DNA of 64,000 nucleotides from Anisodus tanguticus (GCA_034509755.1 CM067549.1:39321305-39385304); one strand, 5' to 3'; positions 23,401 to 29,532 are shown, counted from the stretch's first letter. Program-made: numbers and translations. Notes: generated from the sequence alone by a model not told the origin.

Positions 23401-25214
23401 CAGGATGGGAAGCCAAGAAAGGTCTTTCTCCTTTACTCTCCATTTCACCAATGAAGTGACCTTCTATTGCATATATCTCTTTCATGGGTCCATTGTGTAC
23501 CATAGGCAAATCTCCTTCCTTGTATGTCCACACCTTAAATCTCTTCACCATCTCTATATGACTCCTGCATTAACTAAAGGCTCAATATTATAAACAAAAA
23601 GGGTGTGTTTGGTACTATGAAAAATATTTCTCGGCAAATCTTTTTAAAGAAAATAAGTCATTTTCTAGTGTTTGATTATCAGAAAATGTTTTCCCCGAGA
23701 GCTCCATCACTTTTGGACGAGTCATTTTTTCATCAAGACACTATTCATTTTGCTAGTATATCACTACTAAAAATAGAGGATTTTTTCACCGACATTCAGT
23801 GAAAATTTGTGCTACAAAATATGATTTTTTCATCTCATTCCAACGAACCAGCTCACTGAAAAACGCATGATGGGAAACGGATTCCAATTAAAACGCTGAA
23901 AAACTTCTTAATTTTTTCATGTGAAAACACTACTATTTAGGTTTTTTTCACCGATATTCGGTAGGAAATAGCCACTGAACATTTTTCAGTCGAAAATTTA
24001 GTGGGAAAATATATATTTTTTAGTAGTGTATATTTTATTATACAATATCTTTGGTAAAAAAAAAAATTGTCAAAAAATATCTTTTACTCTCCAATTAATT
24101 ATATCAAAAAATATTTTTCTTGTAAAATGACTTATGACCGAATACCTCCTTTGATTTAAAATTTAGAAATATGCTAGGGAGATTATCATATAATCATGAT
24201 GCCAAAATCAGGGAAATTAGTACTCAATGACAATATTGTTAGGATATGAGTCATGTCACGAATACATGTTCTCCAATGAATTGAAGAAGAGAGGAGTTTT
24301 CTTTGAAGGATTATATTGAGTCACTGCATTAGCTATGATAGAGAATAAAAGAAACATAAATTCCAAAACTTAACTGGTGAAAGGCATATGAATTTCTGTA
24401 GATAGATCCACTTGGAATGAAATTCTGATCTTCTTTATAAGAAGTATAGTTTCTCGAACGAATAGCTCGCCAAATAGCTGCTCTTGCTCTGGCTAAATCT
24501 TCTTCAATTTTATGTACACTGTTCTTCTGTTCAAGCAAATGTAAAAGCAATCGTTGATAAAATAGTAAACTGTTAGGAAAAATAGGAAAATCGAATTGAA
24601 GAAGAAAGATTTTGACGTGACATCACTATCCTGAAAGAGATATTAATCGTATATTCTTTAGGGGGTTACAAGCCATTCTCTTCAAGATCCAACAAAGCTC
24701 TCCTATACTGCAGTAATTTTTTACGCTATTTCAAGAGAGTGTTTATATTTATAGAAATTAATAGATGATTTTTCAGAATAGTCATGTTCTTTCATGAACA
24801 GTTCTGTCTGTTCAATTTAAGACCTCTACAGTAACAACATCATACCTAGTGTAATTCTAAAAAGTGGAGTCCGGGGAGGGTAGAATGTACATAGACCTTA
24901 CTTCTACCTTTGTGGGGCACAAGGGTTATTTCCGATAGACCCTCGACTAAAAAACGTAGTCAATGCAACATTACAAGAAAATAAAATAACAATTTAAGAC
25001 CTGTATGTAATATAGAGTATGTAGTATGTCATAAATAAGAAAGTACCTTAGCATGAGTAACAGGATTTTCTTCATTGAGACCTTCTTGTTGATTGTCATG
25101 TAAGATTTTGGGATTAGAGGAAAAAGTGATGGAATGATTTAGTGTGGAGAAGTAGACCAAGAGAAGAAACAAAAATATTAAGAATATTGGAGCACTGCAG
25201 CTTGAAGCAGACAT
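1384..25214 (-). CDS. Probable glycosyltransferase, GT47 exostosin family (four exons)
   Basis: Exons 25214-25047, 24526-24375, 23564-23204 and 2055-1384 join to 1,353 nt, which is 450 residues plus stop. All three introns are GT-AG and the phases agree (0, 2, 0). The product has a short N-terminus, one hydrophobic anchor at about residues 9-27, a stem, then the exostosin domain. Visible family hallmarks are LARARAAI, NYTSY, SIYRNSYAFHQ, VKRFKVWTYKEG, PDEAHAFFIP, NKYPYWNRS.GADHF, SCHDW, RVLCNANTSEGF, FFAGG.HGYIR, SKFCLAPSGYEVASPRI.EAIY.GCVPVII and PFSDVLDWSQFSV. Family members are type II Golgi membrane enzymes thought to add sugars to cell-wall polymers; donor and acceptor cannot be read from sequence. 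Length and order of blocks match complete relatives and I see no stop or frameshift. A weak TATA-like stretch lies near 25274-25284. Transcription across the 21-kb intron 3 is not shown by sequence. Confidence 0.85.
2109..2195. repeat. Left inverted arm of an old TIR element interrupted by copia A
   Basis: Reading inward, 'aaacttactcgttttagcaa...' aligns along about 87 bp with the reverse complement of 7852-7938 ('aaaaactcactttagcacca...'). The arms are clearly diverged (very roughly 70% alike by eye). Further weaker inverted similarity ('gacgtgtcaaataaaa' near 2196) follows. The element between 2109 and 7938 is a non-autonomous DNA element of about 0.9 kb once copia A is removed. Confidence 0.5.
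2382..2412. repeat. (AT)n microsatellite at copia A insertion point
   Basis: A run of AT dinucleotides of about 31 bp borders the 5' LTR of copia A. A shorter AT run follows the 3' LTR at 7332-7346. Copia A inserted into this simple repeat, which makes the exact target duplication hard to read (flanking five bases ATATT and ATATA). Confidence 0.8.
2414..2615 (+). repeat. Copia A 5' LTR
   Basis: It matches 7130-7331 almost exactly and ends in ATCTTTCA. The first base pair of the canonical TG start is mutated (AGCGAAT here, TGCGAAT in the 3' copy). A 'ctatatatatt' TATA-like stretch lies at about 2560. Confidence 0.9.
2617..2630 (+). promoter_or_regulatory. Copia A primer binding site
   Basis: TGGTATCAAGAGCC directly follows the LTR by one base and is complementary in style to the 3' end of initiator methionine tRNA, with one inserted A compared with the common TGGTATCAGAGC. 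Confidence 0.8.
2780..3480 (+). pseudogene. Copia A gag, frameshifted
   Basis: The frame from ATG 2780 to 3130 encodes a UBN2-type copia gag start (WMELFYIHACGYNVLDHI, then WIYDTISKDPL). The frame then breaks; the continuation (ELWVRLEEIF) is in another frame and the C-terminal part (IQQADPLPSFNKARSQLLLE) lies in a third frame from 3368. The order matches the gag of copia B and D. Probably a capsid-like structural protein, no longer made as one chain. Confidence 0.7.
3480..4200 (+). pseudogene. Copia A gag tail and protease remnant, GC-rich
   Basis: From about 3520 to 3960 the base composition turns strongly GC-rich and the frame encodes arginine/proline-rich low-complexity protein. At 3960-4010 NWYMDTE is seen where the sister elements have the aspartic protease active site (WYMDSGATSH in B, WYMDTGATTH in D), so the catalytic D-T/S-G-A is lost by a small deletion. 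Open frames on the opposite strand here are shadows of the composition. Confidence 0.6.
4300..5350 (+). pseudogene. Copia A integrase, one frameshift
   Basis: The first frame (4300-4989) has the GAG-pre-integrase tail (CFSCPLGKHTRLPF) and the core with catalytic residues visible in HADLWTSP, CDNGREF and NGKVER. Near 4950 the frame shifts; the rest (YRRRPSYDHLRIFGCLCYP to NHRGYLCYD) continues to 5350. Cuts and joins DNA during insertion in intact relatives. Confidence 0.85.
5507..6490 (+). CDS. Copia A reverse transcriptase, open frame
   Basis: Copia-type RT (RVT_2): WNAAMCEEFNAL, NTWDLVPRP, RYKARLV, CGETFSPVVK, QLDVKNAFLHGDL, SLYGLKQAPRAWY and the catalytic LLYVDDIV are all present in about 327 residues. 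The start is arbitrary, since in the element this is the middle of a polyprotein. The frame closes just before the conserved YLTFTRPDI region (here frameshifted at about 6475). Confidence 0.85.
   Translation: METRAQHGIFKPKVQFNLSTQTLSPIPKNPKLAKLDPNWNAAMCEEFNALTKQNTWDLVPRPAGVNVIRCMWLFRHKFKDSGDLERYKARLVDNDTNQHEGIDCGETFSPVVKSATIRIILSIAMGMHWPIHQLDVKNAFLHGDLKETVYMHQPPGFVHPAAPQFVCRLRKSLYGLKQAPRAWYDRFARYLLQIGFVCSRCDISLFTLHRGSSTAYLLLYVDDIVLTASSDGLKNEIIALLKTEFAMTDMGKLSYFLGISVTRSAATMFLCQRKYAEEIVYRAKMANCKIMPTPVDSKSKLSANDGAPVFDPTLYRSLAGALRSYIH
6490..7125 (+). pseudogene. Copia A RNase H, broken
   Basis: Pieces in order are HFAALKRIIGYVKGTLDFGLHL, YTDADWAGCPDTRRST, NLISWSAKRQ (6500-6781), then after a frame break RYRGVANVVAEIRWLRNLLLEL and, past a stop at 6904, QHQRTKHIEMDIHFVREKV to DIFTKGLPRQLF. 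The RNase H aspartate block YTDADWAG is intact. The end abuts the purine tract. Confidence 0.8.
7130..7331 (+). repeat. Copia A 3' LTR
   Basis: 202 bp, starting TGCGAATATTC after the purine tract CTGAGGGGGAGTAT and ending TCTTTCA. Near-identical to 2414-2615. Confidence 0.92.
7852..7938. repeat. Right inverted arm of the TIR element around copia A
   Basis: Reverse complement of this stretch aligns with 2109-2195. Between 7347 and 7851 lies the rest of the old element or flanking intron DNA, with pyrimidine-rich patches (7540-7620) but no supported gene. Confidence 0.5.
8060..8279 (+). repeat. Copia B 5' LTR
   Basis: It begins TGTTAGAATATTATC and ends TTCTATTA immediately before the primer site. 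It has small differences from the 3' LTR, such as the duplicated 'aag' at about 8125. Confidence 0.92.
8280..8293 (+). promoter_or_regulatory. Copia B primer binding site
   Basis: TGGTATCAAGAGCC abuts the LTR with no spacer and is the same as in copia A. Confidence 0.8.
8505..9150 (+). pseudogene. Copia B gag, with stop codons
   Basis: One main frame reads FHPALAVQ, MENVHYATWAELFK, LWETLDATVLGWIYATI and, after TGA at 8802 and TAA at 8862, MSDFPNASAYCQRLKILSDQLKNVG to RLVLQLVAGL and NPLPLFYHA. It aligns along its length with copia D gag, where the first stop position is W (AAWNRLRDIF) and the second Q (TLEQNS). UBN2-type gag. Confidence 0.8.
9543..9851 (+). pseudogene. Copia B protease, active site intact
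   Basis: NWYMDSGATSHMTSS carries the aspartic protease D-S-G-A motif. It is followed by NDHSIPIKGYG and NILHSPKLIKNLISVRKF, the usual copia sequence before the GAG-pre-integrase domain. The frame closes at a TGA (9849). Confidence 0.8.
10046..10980 (+). pseudogene. Copia B integrase, one frameshift
   Basis: The frame 10046-10639 has CHACALGKHVKLPF, the core aspartates in HCDLWTSP and CDNGREFDN and the glutamate region NGKAEHKIRTINN. It shifts at about 10620 into 10618-10980 (FGCLNYTLFPSTTITKLQAR, NHRGYECYD). All three catalytic acids are visible. Confidence 0.85.
11250..12866 (+). pseudogene. Copia B RT-RNase H, four nonsense codons
   Basis: RT starts at 11250 (TRSQYGIVKP), shifts frame near 11440, then runs in one frame through CGETFSPVVK, QLDVKNAFLHG, YGLK*A, LLYVDDIIL, YYFLGIAV, DPTLYRSLAGALQYL, YTDAD*AGCPDTRRST, SSAEAEYR and DIFTKGLP to the purine tract. 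Stops are at 11780, 11846, 12035 and 12407, all in the same frame. The YVDD catalytic motif is intact. Confidence 0.88.
12869..13090 (+). repeat. Copia B 3' LTR
   Basis: 222 bp starting TGTTAGAATATTATC after GCGGGGGAG and ending TTCTATTA before the CTCAT duplication. Confidence 0.92.
13096..13886. other. Intron DNA without recognised feature
   Basis: AT-rich with a weakly repetitive GATGATGG/GGTGGT-rich part (13430-13760). No coherent reading frame. It may be an old degenerate insertion, but I cannot name it. Confidence 0.4.
13887..14161 (-). mobile_element. TRIM-like miniature LTR element, 275 bp
   Basis: Two direct repeats of 79 bp (14083-14161 and 13887-13965), read on the minus strand, start TGTTGAGAATATAAT and end CACTTCA. 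Directly after the first comes AT and then TGGTATTAGAGCAGGCC (14079-14063), a methionine-tRNA-type primer site. Directly before the second comes the purine-rich CACGTGAGGAGGCG. Only about 117 bp lie between the repeats and nothing is coded. This is the full plan of a terminal-repeat retrotransposon in miniature at an unusually small size. I could not find a 5-bp target duplication (flanks GCTAT and CAGAC). Confidence 0.72.
14755..14971. mobile_element. Stowaway-type MITE, eroded left end
   Basis: The body ('tttctatgtttaaaaataatttaactttataag', 'cacacaaatatttaagactt') and right end ('ttaagtaggagggagta') match the layout of Stowaway MITEs common in nightshades. The left end ('acgccctatgtttcaaaaa') is eroded. 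TA bases border both ends as expected for a TA target. Confidence 0.55.
15043..15250. repeat. Left arm of a foldback/TIR element containing copia C
   Basis: The arm starts 'ggaaaaagggtccaaatgac' and includes 'gattgtgaataaaaatac', 'tattttgacg', 'attggacctaaatta' and 'gacccac'. The reverse complement of 22400-22646 carries the same words in the same order. The nine bases outside the arms (TATTAAACA at 15034-15042; AATTAAAAA at 22647-22655) agree at seven positions, compatible with a decayed 9-bp Mutator-like target duplication. Confidence 0.65.
15251..16503. other. Old element interior and untranslated leader of copia C
   Basis: 15360-15480 has three short related units ('gcagatttggt/ gcagattcagtcc ... 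aaatctgtaaattttagaaaa'). 15979-16019, 16071-16108 and 16165-16183 share 'ccctagcgt/ccctagtgt' followed by 'ttgctct', a decayed repeat that may belong to the copia C leader or LTR. No reading frame and no primer site could be placed. Confidence 0.4.
16504..17175 (+). pseudogene. Copia C gag
   Basis: About 223 residues open from ATG: DWLRNLRLIQRQEKIEYMLD, the WxxxDxxA-like region around CVMLSSM, LRSLYDSQSQTMEYELLRDL and LNSLPGSFENFIVNF are typical UBN2 gag. The frame is lost at 17175, before the zinc knuckle in another frame. Confidence 0.85.
17240..17446 (+). pseudogene. Copia C zinc knuckle and protease start
   Basis: CLNCKQNGHWKKDC at 17255-17296 is a perfect CX2CX4HX4C zinc knuckle for RNA binding. 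Downstream WVLDTACGSHICNNVQ holds the protease position; the usual D-T-G is D-T-A, which would disable catalysis. A stop follows at 17444. Confidence 0.85.
17480..18720 (+). pseudogene. Copia C integrase region, multiple breaks
   Basis: VDLRVGNGARVDAKCVGTYRL (17480) leads to the GAG-pre-integrase part (LWHYRLGHINESMIARL, CESCLRGKMTNKPLSG) and core start VYTDVCGPFSTQA, then a frameshift after about 18015. QMNGVAERRNRTLLDMVRSM (18252) carries the catalytic glutamate region, and EIWHGKKPALTHMRAWGCPAYV and VSRNATFLEEDYV end the domain. Confidence 0.8.
19060..20640 (+). pseudogene. Copia C RT-RNase H, one frame with five stops
   Basis: From YSEAMLDIDSQRWQEAIKSEM to GVRYSGDWL the whole region keeps a single frame, interrupted by stops at 19204, 19213, 19393, 19546 and 20074. 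RT motifs YKARLVAKGYNQ, MDVKTAFLNGNL, SIYGLKQAS and IIYVDDILI are visible. RNase H motifs YTDASF, KQETIADSTTEAEYIA and YCDNTS follow. Four of the stops replace tryptophans that are conserved in this family (CKW, EIWQMD, SRSWN, EEHWK). Confidence 0.88.
20641..22399. other. 3' non-coding region of copia C and old element interior
   Basis: No gene. The stretch may contain a 3' LTR starting TGAAAGTATG near 20655; 'gatatacgaacccaaca' near 22193-22209 could be its end, and 'tggtttcag' at 22237 resembles a primer site. No second copy exists in the window to prove this. Confidence 0.35.
22400..22646. repeat. Right arm of the foldback element around copia C
   Basis: Inverted counterpart of 15043-15250, ending 'gatcatttttcc'. 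The paired arms enclose 7.1 kb, of which most is copia C. Confidence 0.65.
22647..23203. other. Donor-proximal part of intron 3
   Basis: No gene. 22911-23001 ('atccgtctcaatttatatttcttattttcatttc' and the following bases) looks like one end of a Stowaway-type MITE without a visible partner. Confidence 0.4.
23204..23564 (-). CDS. GT47 gene exon 3: first half of exostosin domain
   Basis: The acceptor is TTAATGCAG|GAGTCAT. The exon encodes 120 residues after completing the split glutamine, from SHIEMVKRFKVWTYKEG to GADHFIVSCHDW. This is the N-terminal half of the exostosin fold. The donor is GACTGG|GTACGT in phase 0. In relatives SCHDW is followed directly by the block that here lies in exon 4, 21 kb away. 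The frame is intact. Confidence 0.9.
23603..24150. mobile_element. Possible hAT-type MITE surrounding the CACTA element
   Basis: 'gtgtgtttggtactatgaaaaatatttctcgg' on the left and 'aaaatatttttcttgtaaaatgacttatgaccgaatacc' on the right look like the two ends of a nightshade hAT MITE in inverted orientation, with the CACTA element in the middle. The ends are diverged and no 8-bp duplication is certain. Lies in intron 2 of the GT47 gene. Confidence 0.35.
23762..24028. mobile_element. Miniature CACTA element in intron 2, TSD TAT
   Basis: It starts CACTACTAAAAATAG and ends TATTTTTTAGTAGTG, the CACTA superfamily termini, and is flanked by the 3-bp direct repeat TAT (23759-23761 and 24029-24031). 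Subterminal words 'ttttttcaccgacattc' and 'ttttttcaccgatattcggt' repeat inside, and a second CACTACTATTTAGG start occurs at about 23928, so a related copy may be nested. 267 bp, non-coding. Confidence 0.75.
24375..24526 (-). CDS. GT47 gene exon 2: stem region
   Basis: An acceptor TTGAACAG precedes the exon, which encodes 50 residues plus two bases of the next codon. It contains HKIEEDLARARAAI, NYTSYKED and IPSGSIYRNSYAFH, the stereotyped block just before the catalytic domain in this family. The donor is CACCA|GTTAAGT. The split glutamine codon is completed by the first G of exon 3, giving the expected AFHQSHIEM junction. Confidence 0.85.
24832..24975 (+). mobile_element. SolS/TS-type SINE fragment in intron 1
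   Basis: 'acaacatcatacctagtgtaattct', 'gtggagtccggggagggtagaatgtacatagaccttacttctacctttgtggggcac' (read in parts) and 'tttccgatagaccctcgact' follow in the order of the 3' body of nightshade SINEs. The promoter half with A and B boxes is not visible. It lies within intron 1 (24527-25046), antisense to the GT47 gene. Confidence 0.65.
25047..25214 (-). CDS. GT47 gene exon 1: cytosolic tail, membrane anchor, stem start
   Basis: The first ATG in frame is at 25214-25212; upstream codons in the same frame have no other ATG before the leader. The exon encodes 56 residues. A leucine/phenylalanine-rich segment at about residues 9-27 is a signal anchor of the type II Golgi kind. It ends in CATGCTAAG followed by GTACTTTC, a good donor, in phase 0. 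No catalytic residues lie here, and this part is poorly conserved in the family, so exon assignment rests on the anchor, the donor and the phase. Confidence 0.75.
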
Positions 25215-25434
25215 TGTGATGATTGATGAATATGGGAACAGAGATGACAATAGCTATTACTCCTTGTTACTTTCCTCTATATTGGGAATGACAATTAGTA
25301 ACATAGCATGTGATACTGATACACTAATGGTAAATGAGTGAAGTGATGATCTTGGAAAAATCCAACCAAACTGGTCAAATATAATACACAATCCCTAGCT
25401 TCCAATATTCTTTCCTCTAAATTATACATTAGGA

Positions 25435-25856
25435 GTCGTTTGGTAGTCTGTATTAGAGAAAAATAATACATGTATTAATTTTGTGTATTACTAATTTCTT
25501 ATTTGGTATACTTTTTCGACGTATATAATGCACCATATTTAATATTATCCTATGTATAATTAATACATAACAAACTATGATATTAGCAATATCAAGATTA
25601 TTAATACATGGATAAGCTTGGTTAAAGAAAAAATTGTCTTAAAGTCCCTCAAAGCTAAAGAAAGTGGAGGGTGTTTTTGTAAATAATTTTAAAAAAAAAT
25701 TATGCAATACATGATATTTTTTATACACCATATCAAACAAGCGATAAGAAATAATTTCAGCATAATTAATCTCAATATAACTAATCTCTACATTACTGAT
25801 CCATGATTATTAATACACCTTATTCAATACTATTCTTATACACCCTACCAAACAAT
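25435..25856. mobile_element. MITE in the GT47 upstream region
   Basis: The left end 'gtcgtttggtagtctgtatta' is mirrored by the right end 'cttatacaccctaccaaacaa', and inner words 'attaatacat' and 'tgtattaat' also mirror. The 420-bp interior is AT-rich and non-coding. The ends and TIR style (GTTTGGTA) suggest hAT. Flanks 'ttaggagt' and 'atagggaa' are only loosely alike. Its near edge is about 220 bp upstream of the GT47 start codon. Confidence 0.6.
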
Positions 25857-25859
25857 AGG

Positions 25860-26339
25860 GAATGGGAGGGGGGAAACAGGGAAGTGATATACATTATGGG
25901 GAATCGAATCCCCTTCCTTCCCCCTACATTGATATATTAATTTTTTTTTTTGTATATTCAACTAAGTTATTTAAGAGGTAATTATAGGTAACTTTATTTA
26001 ATAATAAGTTAGGCTATATTGTATAATTTTTTTTATTAGAAAGTACATGTAATTCATAACTAGCTTTGAATATAAGCATCCTTCTACCTTTTCTTTATTA
26101 GGAAAATGTTGTCAAAGAAGAACTTCGTTACTTTAGGATTCAAAAGTCAAAACCCCTTTGAGACGCAAGAAAATGCAAATACGCATATCCCATAATCATT
26201 TGCACGATGCAAATTTGTACATTTTGTATATATTCGTCGGATATAACATTTCTATATCTATTATTGTGCCTTATGTTGGGAGTGCTATGGTACTTTATAG
26301 AGCAGTACGGGAAGTAATAACTATTACAAATGTTCGAAA
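25860..26339. other. AT-rich intergenic DNA, nothing recognised
   Basis: Short open frames on both strands around 26140-26349 lack any recognisable family and are not supported as genes. Confidence 0.4.
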
Positions 26340-27560
26340 GGATAAATAAATGGTAACTCTTCACAACTGCCGCATGTGTGTTGTGTCTTGAACCTTGATC
26401 ACCTTGCAAAGCCAATGTTGAGAACTCGCCGCAAGTTTGTTGTGCCTTGAATCTTGATAACTCGAAGTCAAGAAACAACTAAATCTGAATGGTTACAACG
26501 TTGTGTGTTGAGTCGAGGATAGCCCTCTATCCTTAAGACAAGATTGCCCCGTATATAAGCTTTTACGTTAGCGGGCAATAGTCTCCCAAAATAAAACAAC
26601 ACTTTAATCTCAACACTACAAAGCCAATAGGTTGAGCCTGGCGAAGAAAACAAATATGACTCGACTTGCTGAAGATATGGAATAGGAAGGAAGAGTTTCT
26701 CAATACTCTTCTCTTTTGTCTCTGTGTATATAGTGTGTTTCTGTAGTATATATCTTGTGTATACGTGAAGGTTTGGTCACTGTTTTTCAGTCAAAAATTG
26801 CACTGATTTTCGCTGAATTTCACTGACTGTTTTGTGCTATTTGTGGTTGTTTTTCGCTTCTGTTTGCTGCCTGTTTCTCACTGTTTTTTCATCTATTTTC
26901 TGCCACTGAATTGAGCCAAATGAAGCTCAATATATAGCATAGAGAAGGGGCTGTCCAACTGCCAAAACATGGCTGTTAATGGCCATTTAGGAGGGCATTA
27001 AAACAGCCAAGTAATGGCTGTTAATGGCCATTGAAAGGCGCCCAATGCCCAAGTAATGGGTCGTTAATGGAGGAGTTAATCGGCCAAGTAATGGCTGATT
27101 AATTCCTCAAAAAAAGTCCCAACAATGAGGCGAGAAAAAGTCTCCGAAATTCTGGGGACCAAACTGTAAATATTGAAACTTCAGGGACCAAACTGTACAT
27201 ATAAAAGAATTCTGGTCCAAAAAGATAATACGGCCCGAGCCCGAGCCCGAGCCCGACGGGTGGCGCGCGTGTGGGCTTAGCCTTGAACCCAAGCACATCT
27301 AGGTCTTCCCTCCTTTAAACACATGGGATACCCCTTGGGGATCCAAACCCTTTACCACATTAGAGACTTATATAGAGAGCAATTCTTCATATTCCCACCG
27401 ATGTGGTAGATTTGTCCCACACCACATTTTCATGTCTCAAACACCTTACTTCGTGGACCAATATCTCTTTCATTTCTCAACGAAATTAGACGATTCTTGG
27501 CCCTACGGTCATCTACTCACTTCGTAGATCATGCATGTGCGAAGAGACAAGGTCTCCAAC
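26340..27560. other. Unassigned repeat-like block, LTR-like features
   Basis: Two diverged direct units ('aactgccgcatgtgtgttgtgtcttgaaccttgat' near 26365 and 'aactcgccgcaagtttgttgtgccttgaatcttgat' near 26425), a TATA-like stretch, two copies of 'gggaccaaactgta' (27157 and 27184) and a GC-rich patch suggest the LTR of an unidentified element. No reading frame, no primer site. Confidence 0.35.
27233..27256. repeat. (GCCCGA)4 hexanucleotide repeat
   Basis: Four perfect copies of GCCCGA in tandem, in an otherwise AT-rich context. Confidence 0.9.
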
Positions 27561-28059
27561 ATGCGAAACACTAGTGTTTAATTCATCAAAGATGGGTGGA
27601 CGCATCTCCCCGCCAAAGGCTAATTTCCAACACCTTATGCGCCTGATTTTCTGTCTCTACCTAATTTTCGCCTATTATGCAGACTATGCACAAAACTTCA
27701 CTCTTATTGTAGTCGTTTTGGTGTTATTTTTTCGTTATCAGTTTTGTCTAATGATCCATTCTAAGAGACTGATATTTCATTAATATTTCTATATTATTAA
27801 TTTCCCTCAGATCAGCCTAAACTTCTCGAACGTAAAAGTAAAATTAGATCGTACAAAAGAACATGGTTTTCCTACTTTTAGAAATTAAAAGCATAAATGA
27901 AATGAGGAAGTAGGACTTGAATTCATAATACTTCGTCCGTCCTAATTCAAATGACATTTTTTCACTTCTCTAACTTCAAATTATAATATGAACTCTGACT
28001 AATATTTTTAAAATATATTTTTTTCATCATAATCATATGAAAAAATTACCAATATAGTA

Positions 28060-28315
28060 CTCTCGCGTCCCATTTATGTGACACTTTTTGCTTTTCGAGA
28101 ATCAATTTGACTAAATTTTGAAACTAAATTGGATTAAATTAACTCAATAATTTAACATTAAAATATATATCTAAAAACTACATAAATAGTACTATAAGTT
28201 GCAATTTTTCTCATATCAATTTAATGAAAAAATACAACTTAAATATTGGTGAAAGTTCATGCAGTTTGAATATCGAAAAACAAAAAATGTCATATAAATT
28301 AAAATAAAGAGAGTA
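28060..28315. mobile_element. Stowaway-type MITE
   Basis: Left end 'ctctcgcgtcccatttatgtgacac' is mirrored by 'tgtcatataaattaaaataaagagag', with TA on both sides. The interior is non-coding and about 250 bp. A second left end of similar type ('cttcgtccgtcctaattcaaatgacat', 27940) precedes it and may be a partly overwritten older copy. Confidence 0.7.
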
Positions 28316-28451
28316 CTTTTTATATAATTTTTTATTATTTAAATTTTTATTTCCAAAATATTAAATTTATCTAAATTAGTTTTACATTTGCTTTTAATAA
28401 TAAGATTTAACTCTTAATAAGCTAAATTGTCACATGTGTTGATATATAATA

Positions 28452-28714
28452 TACTCCCCCTATTTTAAAAAGATTGTTTGATTTTTACTTGACATAAAAT
28501 TTAAGAAAATAGATAAGACTTTTGAATCTTGCGGTCTTAAATTAAAGATGTGTTGAATGTACAAAAATGATATTTAATCTTGTGGTCTTAAATATGACAT
28601 TTGGAATGTTGGAATGAATGAGTTGTCAAAAAAGTAAAGATATATTTTTTTAAAATAGACTAAAAAGAAAAATAAGAAAAATATTTTGAATCAAATACAT
28701 TAAAAAGTACTATG
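28452..28714. mobile_element. Stowaway-like MITE, second copy
   Basis: It starts 'actccccctattttaaaaag', holds the typical internal words 'gacttttgaatcttgcggtcttaaa' and 'aatcttgtggtcttaaatatgac', and ends 'caaatacattaaaaagtact'. The right terminus is eroded. Confidence 0.5.
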
Positions 28715-29047
28715 TAATATTGCAATAGTTTATTACAATGTCACAATTTTCTCCTCAATTGATGGTCGCGTAAAAGCCGAAAAGCAAGCCACGTGCTTGC
28801 TTCTTTATGTAAGTTAACTATAACGGCAAAAGAACGTAAAGGTTGGTACTTTTCATGGAAAAAAGGTGTGCATGCTTTTAAATAGAGTTACAGGTCATAT
28901 AAATCATTTAACTATAGGGTTGTTTGATTTGAAGATAAGTTATACGGCGTTTAGTTATGGTATGATTAATTATATCAGAAATAATTATGTTAGATTAGTT
29001 ATTTTGATATTATTTTTTATTAATTGTTTGATATGTTATATTAAAAA

Positions 29048-29532
29048 TGAAAGAAATAATCCCCTTAATTATTTTCATTAATTGAAAGGCTATATATACA
29101 AGTTACATATTTCTATAATAGGAAAAATCCTTTTCCTATTCTACTTCTAAATTCTTATTCTACCATAATTCTAACTCTACAATTATGGTAGGTGTATAAT
29201 ACTAATTAAGGTATCCTTTTCATTACAATATACTACAAATATATATACCATATATACACTTATTGTTTTGTATCAATCTGGCCGAGATTGCTCACCACAA
29301 ACCCGAGAATGGGCCTTGCTTTGGCCGAGCAATGGGCCGAGCCCACCGCCGTATTGATGAGAGCCGCTTTTGCTTTTCTTGAGCCACCGTTGTATTGCTT
29401 AGAGTCGCCACCGCTTTTTGAGGTTTCATTGGTGGTGGCCCACCGTTGTAATCGCTTTAGTCCTTCAATATACATGTGATATACACCGATGTATATTCGG
29501 TGTATATCACATGTATATTGCCTTGTTTAACA
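29048..29532 (-). repeat. Copia D 3' LTR (only copy), about 485 bp
   Basis: On the minus strand it starts TGTTAAACAAGGC right after the purine tract GATGCGGGGGTG. Its end is placed at TTTCTTTCA by analogy with the copia A LTR, whose last 60 bases have the same layout (tatatata, aatgaaa, aagggaaattatt, ctttca). The end is therefore inferred. Confidence 0.6.
29466..29520. repeat. Perfect 24-bp inverted repeat with 7-nt loop in copia D LTR
   Basis: 29466-29489 is the exact reverse complement of 29497-29520, with TGTATAT between. Transcribed DNA or RNA would fold into a long hairpin. It lies just inside the LTR start, 12 bp from its edge. Confidence 0.95.

Noticed and set aside
26140..26478. 112-codon minus-strand frame and its plus-strand counterpart
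   Set aside because: No recognisable domain, and it spans the diverged direct repeats of the unassigned block.
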